Source of the DNA: Gemmatimonas phototrophica
Lineage (GTDB): Bacteria; Latescibacterota; UBA2968; UBA8231
Direction of reading: 5' to 3'
NCBI GenBank assembly: GCA_945861755.1
Contig: CAMAVQ010000001.1
Span: 1-64,000, forward strand
DNA length: 64,000 bases
Below the pieces are notes generated by a model. That model searched no databases and was not told the origin of the DNA. It saw only the letters and a list, made by a program, of their open reading frames with translations. A program made the translations under genes and the position numbers. Shown in pieces: positions 44,399 to 53,747 of the stretch. Every line of letters starts with the position of its first letter. The first letter of the stretch is position 1.

Positions 44399-46274
44399 GC
44401 TGATCTACATCTTCCTGCTCTGTGTGGTGGCGGTCGGATTTGGCCGCCGCCTCTTGCGTTGGCTCGGTATCTCCACCACCGGGATGGCCGAGGAGTTGGC
44501 TTTCTCCTTGGGGCTGGGTATGGGCGCCTTTGCCCTGGGCGTGCTGGTCCTGGGGCTGGTCCACCTGCTCTACGAGGGTTCGCTGTACCTGTTGCTGCTC
44601 GGTTTTGGCGCGGTGGGCAGCAAGGAGTTGCTCGGGGTGGGGGGCAGGCTCAAGGGCCGGACCCAGTACAGCTACTGGCAGCCCGGAACTTTCTACTTCT
44701 GGCTGGGGGTTCTGGCCCTGGCCGGGTTCTGCTTCAATCTGCTCAGAGCGCTGACTCCGGCGTACGGAGCGGTAGATCCGCTGGCCTACCACCTGGCCCT
44801 GCCAGCGCTGTACCTAAAGAAGCATTTGCTGAGTTTCGAGCCGACCATTACCGGGACCCTCTACCCGGACAACATCGGCATGCTCTACACCCTGGCCATC
44901 GGCCTGCGGGGCGCCATTCTGGCCCAACTGCTCCACCTGGCCCTGACAGTGGCCACGGTGCTGGCCATCGTCGGCTTCTGTCGGCGGTTTTTCGATCTGC
45001 GGGTGGGGCTGTGGGCGGCGGTGATCTTCAGTTCGCTGCCGGTGCTGGTCTTTTATGCGCCCCTGGGTTATGTGGATCTGGGCGTGTGTTTTTTTCAGTT
45101 TCTCGGGTTCTGGGCCCTGTTCAACTGGCTGGATGAGCGGGATAACCGGATGTTGCTGCTGGCGGCAATTTTCACCGGGCTGTCCATGGGCGCCAAACAT
45201 ACCGCAATCCCAATGTGGCTGCTGGGCATGGTGCTGGTCGCCGGGGCGGAAGGGTGGCGCAAGACCCCGGTCAGCAAGGTCCTCGGTCAGTGCGCCTGGT
45301 TTGGGGGGGTGGCGCTGATGCTGGTTCTGCCCTGGTACCTGAGGGCATATATCGTCGCCGGCAACCCGGTGTGGCCCATCGCCAACAGCGTGTTCTCCGG
45401 CATCCCCTACTATAGCGTGTACAACAGCGGTGGAGATGGGGGTGGTGCGGGCGGTGCAGGCGGCTGGTTGCCTTCGCTGGAGCGGCTACAAGAACAGCTA
45501 TACTGGAGTGCGATCTCGCTGTGGAAGTGGTCCTTTGAGCCGGGCGAGGCGCAAAAGGCGGTTGGCGGCTATCTGTTCGTCCTGCTGCCCGGTCTGCTGC
45601 TCTATGCGCGCCGCCGCCGGGTGCTGCTCCTGGCGGCTTTCTGCCTGGTCAACTACCTGGTGCTGGTGCTCTTTATCGGCGGTGTGCCCCGCTACAGCCT
45701 GTATCTGTTCGCTTATCTGAGCGTACTGGCCGGGTACGTGGCCGAAGGTATGGTAAAGGGCCCGCTGCGCCCTTGGCGCTGGGTTTTCCAGGGCGTGTTC
45801 GCCCTGACCCTGTTCTGCAACTTGGCCTGGGGATACTACACGGCCATTGAGGCCATCGACTACCATCTCTCCAACAAATCTCCAGAGCAGTTCCTCGCCG
45901 AACACGAGGGCAACTACCGGGTCTTTCAGGCCGTGGACCGCATGTTGCCGGAAGAATCCACCGTGCTGCTCCAGGGCCTGGTCCAGGGCTACTACTGCAA
46001 GCGCCCCTATCTGTGGGATCACCCTTATCAGCGAGTCATCAACTACCAGGATTACCACACCCCCGAGGCGCTGTTCAAACGCATGCAGGAACTGGGCATC
46101 ACCCATCTGGTGCGCCTGATCAACGTGCCGGGAATCCGCATCAGCCTCGGCTACCCTCAGTACTTCGCCGATCCCTTTCACGAGGAATTCAGAAAGAGGT
46201 ACCTGAAGCTGCTCTACCGCGACGAATCCTATGCCCTTTTCGAGCTGAAAAATGGCACTGCCAGCGAGCCCTGA
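44391..46274 (+). CDS. GT-C membrane glycosyltransferase, PMT/ArnT-like
   Basis: The 627-residue protein has about eleven hydrophobic segments, an early loop with TPAYGAVDPLAYHLALPALY carrying the acidic residue expected of GT-C enzymes, and a C-terminal soluble domain (~500-620). A Gly-rich loop (NSGGDGGGAGGAGG) lies near residue 350. The family transfers sugars from polyprenyl-phosphate donors outside the membrane. The start is a TTG at 44391 overlapping the small membrane protein gene; the ribosome site is weak. Confidence 0.78.
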   Translation: MVELIYIFLLCVVAVGFGRRLLRWLGISTTGMAEELAFSLGLGMGAFALGVLVLGLVHLLYEGSLYLLLLGFGAVGSKELLGVGGRLKGRTQYSYWQPGTFYFWLGVLALAGFCFNLLRALTPAYGAVDPLAYHLALPALYLKKHLLSFEPTITGTLYPDNIGMLYTLAIGLRGAILAQLLHLALTVATVLAIVGFCRRFFDLRVGLWAAVIFSSLPVLVFYAPLGYVDLGVCFFQFLGFWALFNWLDERDNRMLLLAAIFTGLSMGAKHTAIPMWLLGMVLVAGAEGWRKTPVSKVLGQCAWFGGVALMLVLPWYLRAYIVAGNPVWPIANSVFSGIPYYSVYNSGGDGGGAGGAGGWLPSLERLQEQLYWSAISLWKWSFEPGEAQKAVGGYLFVLLPGLLLYARRRRVLLLAAFCLVNYLVLVLFIGGVPRYSLYLFAYLSVLAGYVAEGMVKGPLRPWRWVFQGVFALTLFCNLAWGYYTAIEAIDYHLSNKSPEQFLAEHEGNYRVFQAVDRMLPEESTVLLQGLVQGYYCKRPYLWDHPYQRVINYQDYHTPEALFKRMQELGITHLVRLINVPGIRISLGYPQYFADPFHEEFRKRYLKLLYRDESYALFELKNGTASEP

Positions 46275-47544
46275 GCCCTCACCGGCCCTCCGGGTTTACT
46301 TCATCGCCTGCTGTTTCCCGCCCTTCGGGCGCGGCAACTCGGTGACCAATGCCTGCGTGGCCAATGGCCTGGCCGAGGATCTGGCGGTGGAGGTGATCTG
46401 TATGGAGCAGGAATCTGGCTTGCTGCTCTCCTACCAGCAGGACCCTAGCCTGGTGGCCTCGCTCCATCCCCGGTTGAAGGTGCATCGGATAAGGGCGGCC
46501 CGTTGGGCCGGGTTGAACGAAGTGCTCTATGCGGTGGGCCTGCTGCCCTGTTATTACCTGAACTGGGCGTGGAAGGTGTGGCGCCAGCGGCACCAGCTCT
46601 TCGCCGAGCCCGGCGTACTTTTTGCCGTTTATCCGGTGTTCTCGGACTTGGCCATCGCCTACTGGTTGCAGCGGCGGTACGGTTATCCGCTGGTGATCGA
46701 TTTCAGGGATGACTTTTCGGGGGTGATGGCGCGGGGCTGGCGGCGGATTTTCAGGGGTGTTTACCGCTGGCTGGAAGGCCGGCTCCTCAACCGGGCCGCA
46801 CGGGTCACGGTCACCACCGAAGCGCTCAAGGCCGACCTGGCCGGCCGGCACCAGGTGGACCCGGATAAAATCGAGGTGGTGTACAATATCGTCCCGACCA
46901 GCCCATCCCCGCCGAAGCATACAGAAAATACCCCCCTGCGGCTGGTATATGCAGGGGCGATGTCGGCGGTGCAGCGGCCCGAGATTCTCTTACAGGCCTA
47001 CGCGCGGTTGATGGCCCGCCGGCCCGAGTTGCGGCAGCGTCTGCAGGTGGACTTGTACGGACCGGACAGCCCCTACTTCAAACTGCGCATCCGGCAGTAT
47101 CTGGTGCCGGGGACCCATTTCCACGGTTTCGTCGCCCACGATCAGGTGGCCGAACGGCTGCGCCAGGCCGATCTGGGTTTTCTCTCGCTGGGCGACCCGA
47201 TCTACGCCTACGCTACCCCGACCAAGCTCTTCGAGTACATCGAATACGAGGTCCCCATGGTGGGCGTCCTGCCCCCCGGCGCCTCGCGGGAGTTGATCAC
47301 CAGGCATGACCTAGGTTTGGTCGCCGAGGTGGGGGATGTGGAGGGTCTGGCCCATTGTCTGGAACAGTTGTGCTGCCAGGAGGCCTTGCGCCAGCGCTTG
47401 CGGGCCAACCTGGCGCGGGTGAAACCCCTGTTCAGGCCAGAGACCCAACTGCACAAGTGGCGGGTCGCGATCGAAGCAGCGGCAGCTTTGGCTGCACCCC
47501 AACCCGATCTGGTAAACCGACTGGACCTGGTCGGCAGTCCCTGA
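46252..47544 (+). CDS. Family 4-type glycosyltransferase
   Basis: A 430-residue GT-B enzyme: N-terminal CCFPPFGRGNSVTNACVANGL, then VIDFRDDFSG, YNIVPTSPSPP, LRLVYAGAMSA and the C-terminal TPTKLFEYIEYEVPMVGVLPPG. It overlaps the GT-C gene by 23 bases. Nucleotide-sugar-dependent transfer in the cytoplasm is the family role; sugar unknown. Confidence 0.82.
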   Translation: MALPASPEPSPALRVYFIACCFPPFGRGNSVTNACVANGLAEDLAVEVICMEQESGLLLSYQQDPSLVASLHPRLKVHRIRAARWAGLNEVLYAVGLLPCYYLNWAWKVWRQRHQLFAEPGVLFAVYPVFSDLAIAYWLQRRYGYPLVIDFRDDFSGVMARGWRRIFRGVYRWLEGRLLNRAARVTVTTEALKADLAGRHQVDPDKIEVVYNIVPTSPSPPKHTENTPLRLVYAGAMSAVQRPEILLQAYARLMARRPELRQRLQVDLYGPDSPYFKLRIRQYLVPGTHFHGFVAHDQVAERLRQADLGFLSLGDPIYAYATPTKLFEYIEYEVPMVGVLPPGASRELITRHDLGLVAEVGDVEGLAHCLEQLCCQEALRQRLRANLARVKPLFRPETQLHKWRVAIEAAAALAAPQPDLVNRLDLVGSP

Positions 47545-47578
47545 AAGTGAAACACCACGCACAGAGAGGATCTGGACG

Positions 47579-48643
47579 ATGAGATACCGTCTGCTTGAAT
47601 TGCTGGCTTGCCCGAAATGCCGAGCGCCCTTTGTTCTGGAAGCCTTTGAATGCGCCACCGACCCCCGAGGGGAGGAGGAGGTAGAGCAGGGCTTGCTCAA
47701 ATCTCCTTGCGGGGCGTGGTACCCCATTGTCGACGGGGTGCCGGTGATCCTGCCCAATGCGCTCAACATCTACAGCCAGTTTGCCGAGCGTTATCACGCC
47801 CGCCTGCCGGAATGGACCTTTTCCCTCGAGGAAATCGCCCAGTTCGAACGAGAAAAAAAGAAAACCCAGGAGAGTTTCGGCTTCGAGTGGACCATCTACT
47901 CGGCGGTACACGAGGAGCGGGACCAGGGCTATGCCCTCGAAGGGGGACTGACCCCCGAGTTCTTCCGCGGCAAGCTGGTGTTGGATGCCGGCTGCGGGTA
48001 CGGCCGCCATTCGCGGGCAGTGCAGGAGTTTGGGGCTGAGGTGGTGGGACTAGACCTGAGCGTGGCGGTGCGCAATGCCCGGCGTCTGACCCGCGACAAC
48101 CCCAAGATCCACATTGTCCAGGGGGATCTCTTTTCGCCGCCTTTCCCGCACGAGACCTTTGACCTGGTCTACAGCTGGGGCGTGCTGCACCATACCCCAG
48201 ATCCTCGGAGAGCTTTCGAAGGGTTGGTCGATTTCGTCAAGGAAGGCGGGGATATCTCGGTGAAGATCTACCGCAAACGGCCGGCCCCGGCGGCGGTGGT
48301 CGAGAGCCTGATCCGCAAAGTGACCCTGCGCCTGCCCCTCAAGACCCTCTACAATCTGGCCTATCTGGCAGTGCCGGTGAACTGGTTCTACTGGAAGATC
48401 GGCCGCCACCTGCCCGGCGTGCGCGAAGCGATCTTGGGCGTGATCAAGGTGGACCCCAAGTGGCGCATCGCCCATATCGATACCTTCGATTGGTACCATC
48501 CTCAATACCAATTCCATTTCCCCATGGAGGAAGTGGTCTCCTGGTTCGAGGGACAGGGGCTGCGCGAAATTGCCGCTGAGGAGAGCAAGGGCGTGCGCGG
48601 CCACAAGGCGGTCCGGCGCGGCGATCTGGAACTGGCGCGCTGA
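47579..48643 (+). CDS. Methyltransferase with N-terminal Trm112-like zinc domain
   Basis: The 354-residue protein starts with LLELLACPKCRAPF and a second short Cys site (SPCGAWYPIVDGVPVILP), a Trm112/UPF0434-like domain fused to a class I methyltransferase (VLDAGCGYGRHSRAV, YSWGVLHHTPDPRRAF). A basic region follows (~230-270). The fusion is common in glycan loci. RBS AGAGAGGA precedes the ATG. Substrate inferred to be a sugar or lipid-linked glycan. Confidence 0.87.
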   Translation: MRYRLLELLACPKCRAPFVLEAFECATDPRGEEEVEQGLLKSPCGAWYPIVDGVPVILPNALNIYSQFAERYHARLPEWTFSLEEIAQFEREKKKTQESFGFEWTIYSAVHEERDQGYALEGGLTPEFFRGKLVLDAGCGYGRHSRAVQEFGAEVVGLDLSVAVRNARRLTRDNPKIHIVQGDLFSPPFPHETFDLVYSWGVLHHTPDPRRAFEGLVDFVKEGGDISVKIYRKRPAPAAVVESLIRKVTLRLPLKTLYNLAYLAVPVNWFYWKIGRHLPGVREAILGVIKVDPKWRIAHIDTFDWYHPQYQFHFPMEEVVSWFEGQGLREIAAEESKGVRGHKAVRRGDLELAR

Positions 48644-48654
48644 GCGGAGGAAAT

Positions 48655-49578
48655 ATGCGCAAGACGCTGTTGAGGAGGGTGGGCCGGGCCGGCTGGCCAC
48701 GGCTGAAGCAGGCGGCCACGGTGTTGTGGCCGGATGCCAGCTTTGAGGCCATCATGGAAGCGCAGCAGGGATTCGGACCCTATTGCACCCTCTCCTTCGA
48801 CTGCGATTTTCCCCGCGACGTGGAGGCCCTGCCCCAGGTTGCCGAGTTGTTGGACCACTATGCCTGCCCAGCCAGTTTTGCCTGCATCGGCCAATGGGTC
48901 AAACGCTTTCCGGACGAGCACCGTTGCCTGGTCGAAGGTGGCTTTGAGCTGCTCAACCACACCCAGACCCATCCCAATCTCTATCATCCGGATTATGCCT
49001 ACGCCCGCGGGGGGGAGTTGAGCCGCAAGCGCTTCGACCTACTGGTGCCCAGAGAGAAAGGGCAGGAGATCGAGCAGGCCCACGCCACTTTTGTAGAGGT
49101 ATTGGGTTATGCCCCGGTCGGCTTCAGGACGCCCCATTTTGGGACGCTGCACACCGCCGAGGTGTATCCGATCCTGCGCGACCTGAATTACCGTTTCTCC
49201 ACCTCAGCCATGGCCGGGTCCAGCCCCCACGGCGGGACACCTTATCAGACGGACGCGGGGATCTGGGAATTTCCCCTCAGCCCCTGCCCGGCCCATCCCT
49301 TTGGGGTGTTCGACTCTTGGCACAGCCTGGGGAAGCGCGACGGCGCCCATGCCAGGCCGGGGGAGATGACCGCGCTTTTCGTGCGCCTTTGCGAGCAGGT
49401 CCAGGGGCGGGGGGGCTATGTGAATATCTACCTGGACCCGAGGGATGCCTTGGATTCGGGCGAATTGCGGCGCATCCTGGACTACCTGCGGGGCAGCAGC
49501 CTGGTGGTGCTCAACTACGGACCCCTCCTGGAGCGGCTGCTGGCCGATCCCACCCGCGGTTTGTTCACCGGGCCATGA
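48655..49578 (+). CDS. Polysaccharide deacetylase (CE4/NodB family)
   Basis: The 307-residue protein has the NodB motifs: SFDCDFP (metal and catalytic Asp), NHTQTHP (the H-x3-H metal pair) and GFRTPHFG. No signal peptide is visible, so it may act in the cytoplasm or on membrane-bound precursors; exosortase-type loci carry similar enzymes. It removes N-acetyl groups from amino sugars. A perfect GGAGGAAAT ribosome site precedes the ATG; the stop overlaps the next gene (ATGA). Confidence 0.88.
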   Translation: MRKTLLRRVGRAGWPRLKQAATVLWPDASFEAIMEAQQGFGPYCTLSFDCDFPRDVEALPQVAELLDHYACPASFACIGQWVKRFPDEHRCLVEGGFELLNHTQTHPNLYHPDYAYARGGELSRKRFDLLVPREKGQEIEQAHATFVEVLGYAPVGFRTPHFGTLHTAEVYPILRDLNYRFSTSAMAGSSPHGGTPYQTDAGIWEFPLSPCPAHPFGVFDSWHSLGKRDGAHARPGEMTALFVRLCEQVQGRGGYVNIYLDPRDALDSGELRRILDYLRGSSLVVLNYGPLLERLLADPTRGLFTGP

Positions 49579-50699
49579 GGTTCTGCGTCTTCAGCAGCGA
49601 TCCGCTTTATAAGTACCACCAGAAGGGCGAGATCAAACCCCGCTATTGGAACCCCGAAGAGATCTTCGACGAGGTTTGTGTTTTCAGTTTCTGCGACCAG
49701 GACATCGAACCAGCAAAGGTCCAGGCCCTGGTCGGCAGGGCGCGGCTGCGCATCGTCCCGCTGGGTTATCCCAGTCCCTGGCGTCTGTGGGGCCAGCGCC
49801 GGCGGGCGGTGGAGGTGCTGCGCGACTGGCAGCCCGATCTGGTCAGGGTCCACAATCCCTGGCACGCCGGCTTCGTCGGGGTGGGGGCAGCCAGGCAGCT
49901 GGGGATTCCGGTGTTGCTCTCCCTCCATACCCACTATGTAGCGCGCCGCCGCTGGGAGCGGCGCTGGCTGCTGGAGGCGCTGCGCCTGTTCGAGCATTAT
50001 TCGATCCGGCGGGCCGACTGTGTTTTGTGCGTCAGCGAGTACCTGACCGCTTATGCTCATCAACTGGGGGCGCGCCAGGTCGAGGTTATCTACAACCGAG
50101 TATACGCCGAGCAGTTTGCGGTGAAACGACGGCCCATGCCGGTACGCCCGGTGATCCTGTCGGTGGGCCGGCTCGACCCGCCCAAGGACCAGGCCTGCCT
50201 GATCCGGGCCATCGGCGACTTGGATGTAGAGTTGTTGTTGGTGGGGGACGGGGTCAACCGCCGGGATCTGGAGCAGTTGGCCAGCCGCTTGGGCCTGGCG
50301 GATCGGGTCCACTTTGCCGGCGCAGTGCCCCACGAAGGGATCCAGGCGTATTACGCCAGGGCCGATATCTTCGCCATGGCCACCCATTACGAGGGGTTCT
50401 GCATTCCGGTGCTCGAGGCGATGGCCGCCGGCCTGCCGGTGGTGGTCGGCCAAACGGCCCCCTTGCCCGAGATCCTGGGGGATACTGGCCTGACCGTGCC
50501 CCACGACCCGGAGTGTTTCAACCGGGCTTTTGCCCAACTCATCGCCGATCCGGGCACTGCCCTGGAACTGGGAAGGTTGGCCAGATCCCGGGCTGAGAAA
50601 CTAGATGGAAAAGAGATGGAACGCCGGGAGGCGGCGCTGTATCAGAAATTGATCTCGCGTCGGTCCGCTGTATTGCTAGGCACTCTATTTGCTCGATAG
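49575..50699 (+). CDS. Family 4 glycosyltransferase
   Basis: A 374-residue GT-B enzyme with VRVHNPWHAGFVGVGAAR, LLSLHTHYVARRRW, a C-terminal ILSVGRLDPPKDQACLIRAI and the E-x7-E motif in THYEGFCIPVLEAMAAGLP. It is coupled to the deacetylase by an ATGA overlap. A 100-base gap follows, the largest break in this part of the locus, with a 7-bp hairpin at 50704-50723. Confidence 0.9.
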   Translation: MRFCVFSSDPLYKYHQKGEIKPRYWNPEEIFDEVCVFSFCDQDIEPAKVQALVGRARLRIVPLGYPSPWRLWGQRRRAVEVLRDWQPDLVRVHNPWHAGFVGVGAARQLGIPVLLSLHTHYVARRRWERRWLLEALRLFEHYSIRRADCVLCVSEYLTAYAHQLGARQVEVIYNRVYAEQFAVKRRPMPVRPVILSVGRLDPPKDQACLIRAIGDLDVELLLVGDGVNRRDLEQLASRLGLADRVHFAGAVPHEGIQAYYARADIFAMATHYEGFCIPVLEAMAAGLPVVVGQTAPLPEILGDTGLTVPHDPECFNRAFAQLIADPGTALELGRLARSRAEKLDGKEMERREAALYQKLISRRSAVLLGTLFAR

Positions 50700-50801
50700 C
50701 TACTTTGCCCCTGAGTGGGCAAAAAGCGCTGCGTTGTCGATATAGTGGGTACCAGGCAGCGGAAATATCTTCCGGCATGTATCTTTCACGAGAGACCTCA
50801 T

Positions 50802-52235
50802 ATGAGTAGAATAGCCGTTTTAGGTGGAGGAATCACCGGCCTGACCTGCGCCTGCCAGCTGGCGCAAGCCGGGCACGAGGTGATTATCTATGAGAAAGCC
50901 GCCCACACTGGAGGGTTGGCCGGTTCGCTGGTACGCGGGGAGTTCATCTTTGATTTTGGCCCTCACGAGTTCTGCACCGAGAACCCCACGCTGATGGCCC
51001 TGCTCGAAGATCTGCTGGGGGATGATCTGCTGGTGCGAGAGAAACATGCCGCCCAGTTCTTCAACGGGCGATTCATCGACTATCCGCTTTCTCCGCTGCA
51101 TGTGATCCAACAGTTGCGCCCGGCGCTGGTGGCCAAGATCCTCAGCGAGGTGGTGCTAGAGCGCTTCAAGAGTCTGGTGTGGAGCAGCAGCGATCATTCT
51201 TTCGAACGGTGGGTGGCCAGTCGTTTTGGCCCCACCCTCTATGAGACCTACTTCAAGCCCTTCACGCAAAAGGTCTGGGGCATAGATCCAGACCACCTGG
51301 ATCCGCGCACCGCCTCGCACCGCATTGCCTTCAATTCGATCTTCGACTATGTGATCAAGACCTTTTCCTATTTCTTTTTTCACCGGAACGACTTCTCCTC
51401 CATCCATTCGCCGCTGAAGGACAAGTTCTACTACAGTCGGCGGGGGATCGGGACCCTGACCCAGAGCCTGGCGGCGCGCTGCCTGGAACTAGGGGTGGAA
51501 TTCCGCTGCGGATACCAGGTCGATCGCATCGATCAGCAGGAGGGCCAGGCCAAGGCTCTGCACTTCACCAATGGGGAGACGGTCCGCGATTTCGACTACG
51601 CCGTCAGCACCATACCCTTGTCGCTCTTGCTGGGCAGCCTGGGCCATCCGGTCCGGGAATTGCCGATCAAGTTCCGCAGCATGGTCTTTGTCTTTCTAGA
51701 ATTGCCCCGCGCGCAGATGACCCCGTATTCGTGGATCTACTACCCAGATCCGGAAGTCATCTTCCAGCGCTCGACCGACTTTGCCCTCCTGGACGCGGGC
51801 ATGTGCCCGGCCGGGCAGACCGGCATCTGCCTGGAGATCTCTTGTTTCCCCGAGGATGAGGTCTGGTCCTGGCGGGACGAGCAGGTGCTGGCCAGGGTGC
51901 GCCGCGATCTGGAGCAGGTGGGCGCTCTGCCCGAGAGTGTGCCCTGCAAAGGACATGTGGTCCGCAAGCAGTTCATCTATCCCATCCAGGTGACCGGGTA
52001 CCTCGAGATTGTCCAGGAATTGCTCAAGCCGGTGCAGCAGATCAGCAACCTGGTTACCACTGGTCGTCAGGGTCTCTACAAATATTGTAATATGAACGAG
52101 TGTATGGAGATGGCCATCGACGTGGCCGACCAGATCGAGGCGGAGGTGGGCCAGTTCAGTTACGACCTCAACTCGAACTGGCGAGGCGCCGGCCTGGAGC
52201 AGGAGCGGGTGATTCGGGCCGAGGGTACTGGCTGA
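50802..52235 (+). CDS. FAD-dependent oxidoreductase, protoporphyrinogen oxidase / UDP-galactopyranose mutase-like
   Basis: The 477-residue protein has the N-terminal dinucleotide-binding motif AVLGGGITGLTCACQLAQAG, the EKAAHTGGLAG second strand, and FGPHEFCTENP. The middle region FKPFTQKVWGIDP and YSRRGIGTLTQSLAARC match the amine-oxidase-like family common in glycan clusters. It could oxidise or isomerise a nucleotide or lipid-linked sugar; a mutase is only a guess. ATG at 50802. The upstream gap has a TATAGT box at 50741 but no good -35. Confidence 0.8.
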   Translation: MSRIAVLGGGITGLTCACQLAQAGHEVIIYEKAAHTGGLAGSLVRGEFIFDFGPHEFCTENPTLMALLEDLLGDDLLVREKHAAQFFNGRFIDYPLSPLHVIQQLRPALVAKILSEVVLERFKSLVWSSSDHSFERWVASRFGPTLYETYFKPFTQKVWGIDPDHLDPRTASHRIAFNSIFDYVIKTFSYFFFHRNDFSSIHSPLKDKFYYSRRGIGTLTQSLAARCLELGVEFRCGYQVDRIDQQEGQAKALHFTNGETVRDFDYAVSTIPLSLLLGSLGHPVRELPIKFRSMVFVFLELPRAQMTPYSWIYYPDPEVIFQRSTDFALLDAGMCPAGQTGICLEISCFPEDEVWSWRDEQVLARVRRDLEQVGALPESVPCKGHVVRKQFIYPIQVTGYLEIVQELLKPVQQISNLVTTGRQGLYKYCNMNECMEMAIDVADQIEAEVGQFSYDLNSNWRGAGLEQERVIRAEGTG

Positions 52236-52255
52236 GCTGATGGATGGAGCGGGGC

Positions 52256-53740
52256 ATGGACCAGCAACAGACTAAGCTCCTTCCCGCGCTGCAGGGTGGG
52301 AATGGGCGGCTTCCTGCCCTGGTCCTGGGCGCCCTGGTACTGCGCCTCAGTTTTGGCATGCCCTACTATCTGCCTGGCGACAGCCTCAACTACCTCAACG
52401 GGGTCAAGGCATTCGGTTGTCTGGAACTGGCCAATACCATGCACATCACCCGGTTGGGCATGGTGGGGCCTTTGGCGCTTTTGGAGTGGCTGACCCGCGG
52501 CGTACATCCGCTTTTGCAGCTTTTTCCGCTGGTCTGTTCGTTGGCCATGGTGGTATTGGTTTACCACCTCGCCCGCGTTTGGGCCGGGGAAACGGCGGCC
52601 TTGCTGGCCGGTGGTCTGATGGCGCTGGTGCCCATGGAGATCGTCTACGGCACGGTGCTGCTGCCCGATACACCGCTCAGCTTTTGGGCCCTGATGGCCT
52701 TCTGGTTGCTGGTCCGGGCGACTGGCCCGCGCCAAGTGCTGGGGGCGGGAATCTGTCTGGGGCTGGCCTACACCTGCAAAGAGACGGCGCTCTTTTTTGC
52801 GATTCCAGCGCTGGCCCAGGCGTACGCCCGCCGGCGGAGCATACCCGATGCCGCCTGCCTGGTCGGCGGCCTGGCAGCGGTAGTAGTGTTGGAGGTGGCG
52901 CTCTTATGGGTGTTGTTGGGAGAGCCGCACCTGCGTGTCCTCCAGACCGTGGGTTTTGCCTATGGGAGCAAGGGCCAGTTCACCGGCGTTGAGCACACCT
53001 GGCAGTGGTGGCTGCAGCAGGTGTGGCTGAAGCTGGGGGCGCTGTTCTGGGGGGGCCATCTGCCCACCGCCGCCTTGCTGCTGGGCCTGCCCCACCTGCT
53101 GGTGCTGGCCCTGGTCCGCCATTGGCGCGCCAAGCTTAGCCTGGCCTGGTGGCCGGCCCTCTGGCTGGTGGTGTGGTGGGGGCAACAGCTGGCCCTGTCG
53201 ACGATTGAACCCGAACCCCGGTATCTCCAGGCGGGCCTGCCTTATGCGGCCCTGCTCATCGCCCTGGCAATCGCCCCCTGGTGGGATCAATGGCAGGCCG
53301 GCATCCGTTGGGCCCTGGTAGTGCCGGCCCTGGTCCTGGTCGTGACGGGGGCGGGTTTTTTCAAGCTCTCCTTTGCCCCACGGGCAGCAGCCACCGAAGT
53401 GCTCTACGAAAGGCTGCACACCCTTGCCGGGCAGGAGCCTCAGACGGTGGTGGGGGGGCCGTCGGAGTACGTTTTGCGCCTGGCCGAATATGCGGGCTTG
53501 ACGACCACCCTTTCCCAGCCGGATCTGCCCATTACCCACTGGGCCAGGTTGAGCAGCGGCTACTCCAAGGAGGAAGCGCAGGGCTCTCCGCCCGCTGGCA
53601 TGAAGGCCTGCATGCAGGAACAGTTTGCGCTTCTTTTTCCTCAGCTGTATCAACGTTTAGGGGCCGTGCCGGCCCTAGGACTCAGTTCAACTGCAGAACT
53701 CTACTGCCTCAGCCTGCCCCCTCTTACGACCGCCAGATGA
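52256..53740 (+). CDS. GT-C membrane glycosyltransferase, PMT/ArnT family
   Basis: A 494-residue membrane protein with about ten hydrophobic segments. The first extracytoplasmic loop has SFGMPYYLPGDSLNYLNGV with the family Asp, and LLPDTPLSFWALM is the second typical block. A C-terminal soluble part (~390-490) follows. The predicted role is sugar transfer from polyprenyl phosphate in the periplasm. The ATG at 52256 is preferred over 52244 because GGAGCGGGGC precedes it. Confidence 0.82.
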   Translation: MDQQQTKLLPALQGGNGRLPALVLGALVLRLSFGMPYYLPGDSLNYLNGVKAFGCLELANTMHITRLGMVGPLALLEWLTRGVHPLLQLFPLVCSLAMVVLVYHLARVWAGETAALLAGGLMALVPMEIVYGTVLLPDTPLSFWALMAFWLLVRATGPRQVLGAGICLGLAYTCKETALFFAIPALAQAYARRRSIPDAACLVGGLAAVVVLEVALLWVLLGEPHLRVLQTVGFAYGSKGQFTGVEHTWQWWLQQVWLKLGALFWGGHLPTAALLLGLPHLLVLALVRHWRAKLSLAWWPALWLVVWWGQQLALSTIEPEPRYLQAGLPYAALLIALAIAPWWDQWQAGIRWALVVPALVLVVTGAGFFKLSFAPRAAATEVLYERLHTLAGQEPQTVVGGPSEYVLRLAEYAGLTTTLSQPDLPITHWARLSSGYSKEEAQGSPPAGMKACMQEQFALLFPQLYQRLGAVPALGLSSTAELYCLSLPPLTTAR

Positions 53741-53747
53741 GCCGGCT

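Noticed and set aside
50704-50723. TTTGCCC hairpin as a terminator between the GT4 and FAD genes
   Set aside because: Seven base pairs followed by A-rich, not T-rich, sequence; likely just a small stem.
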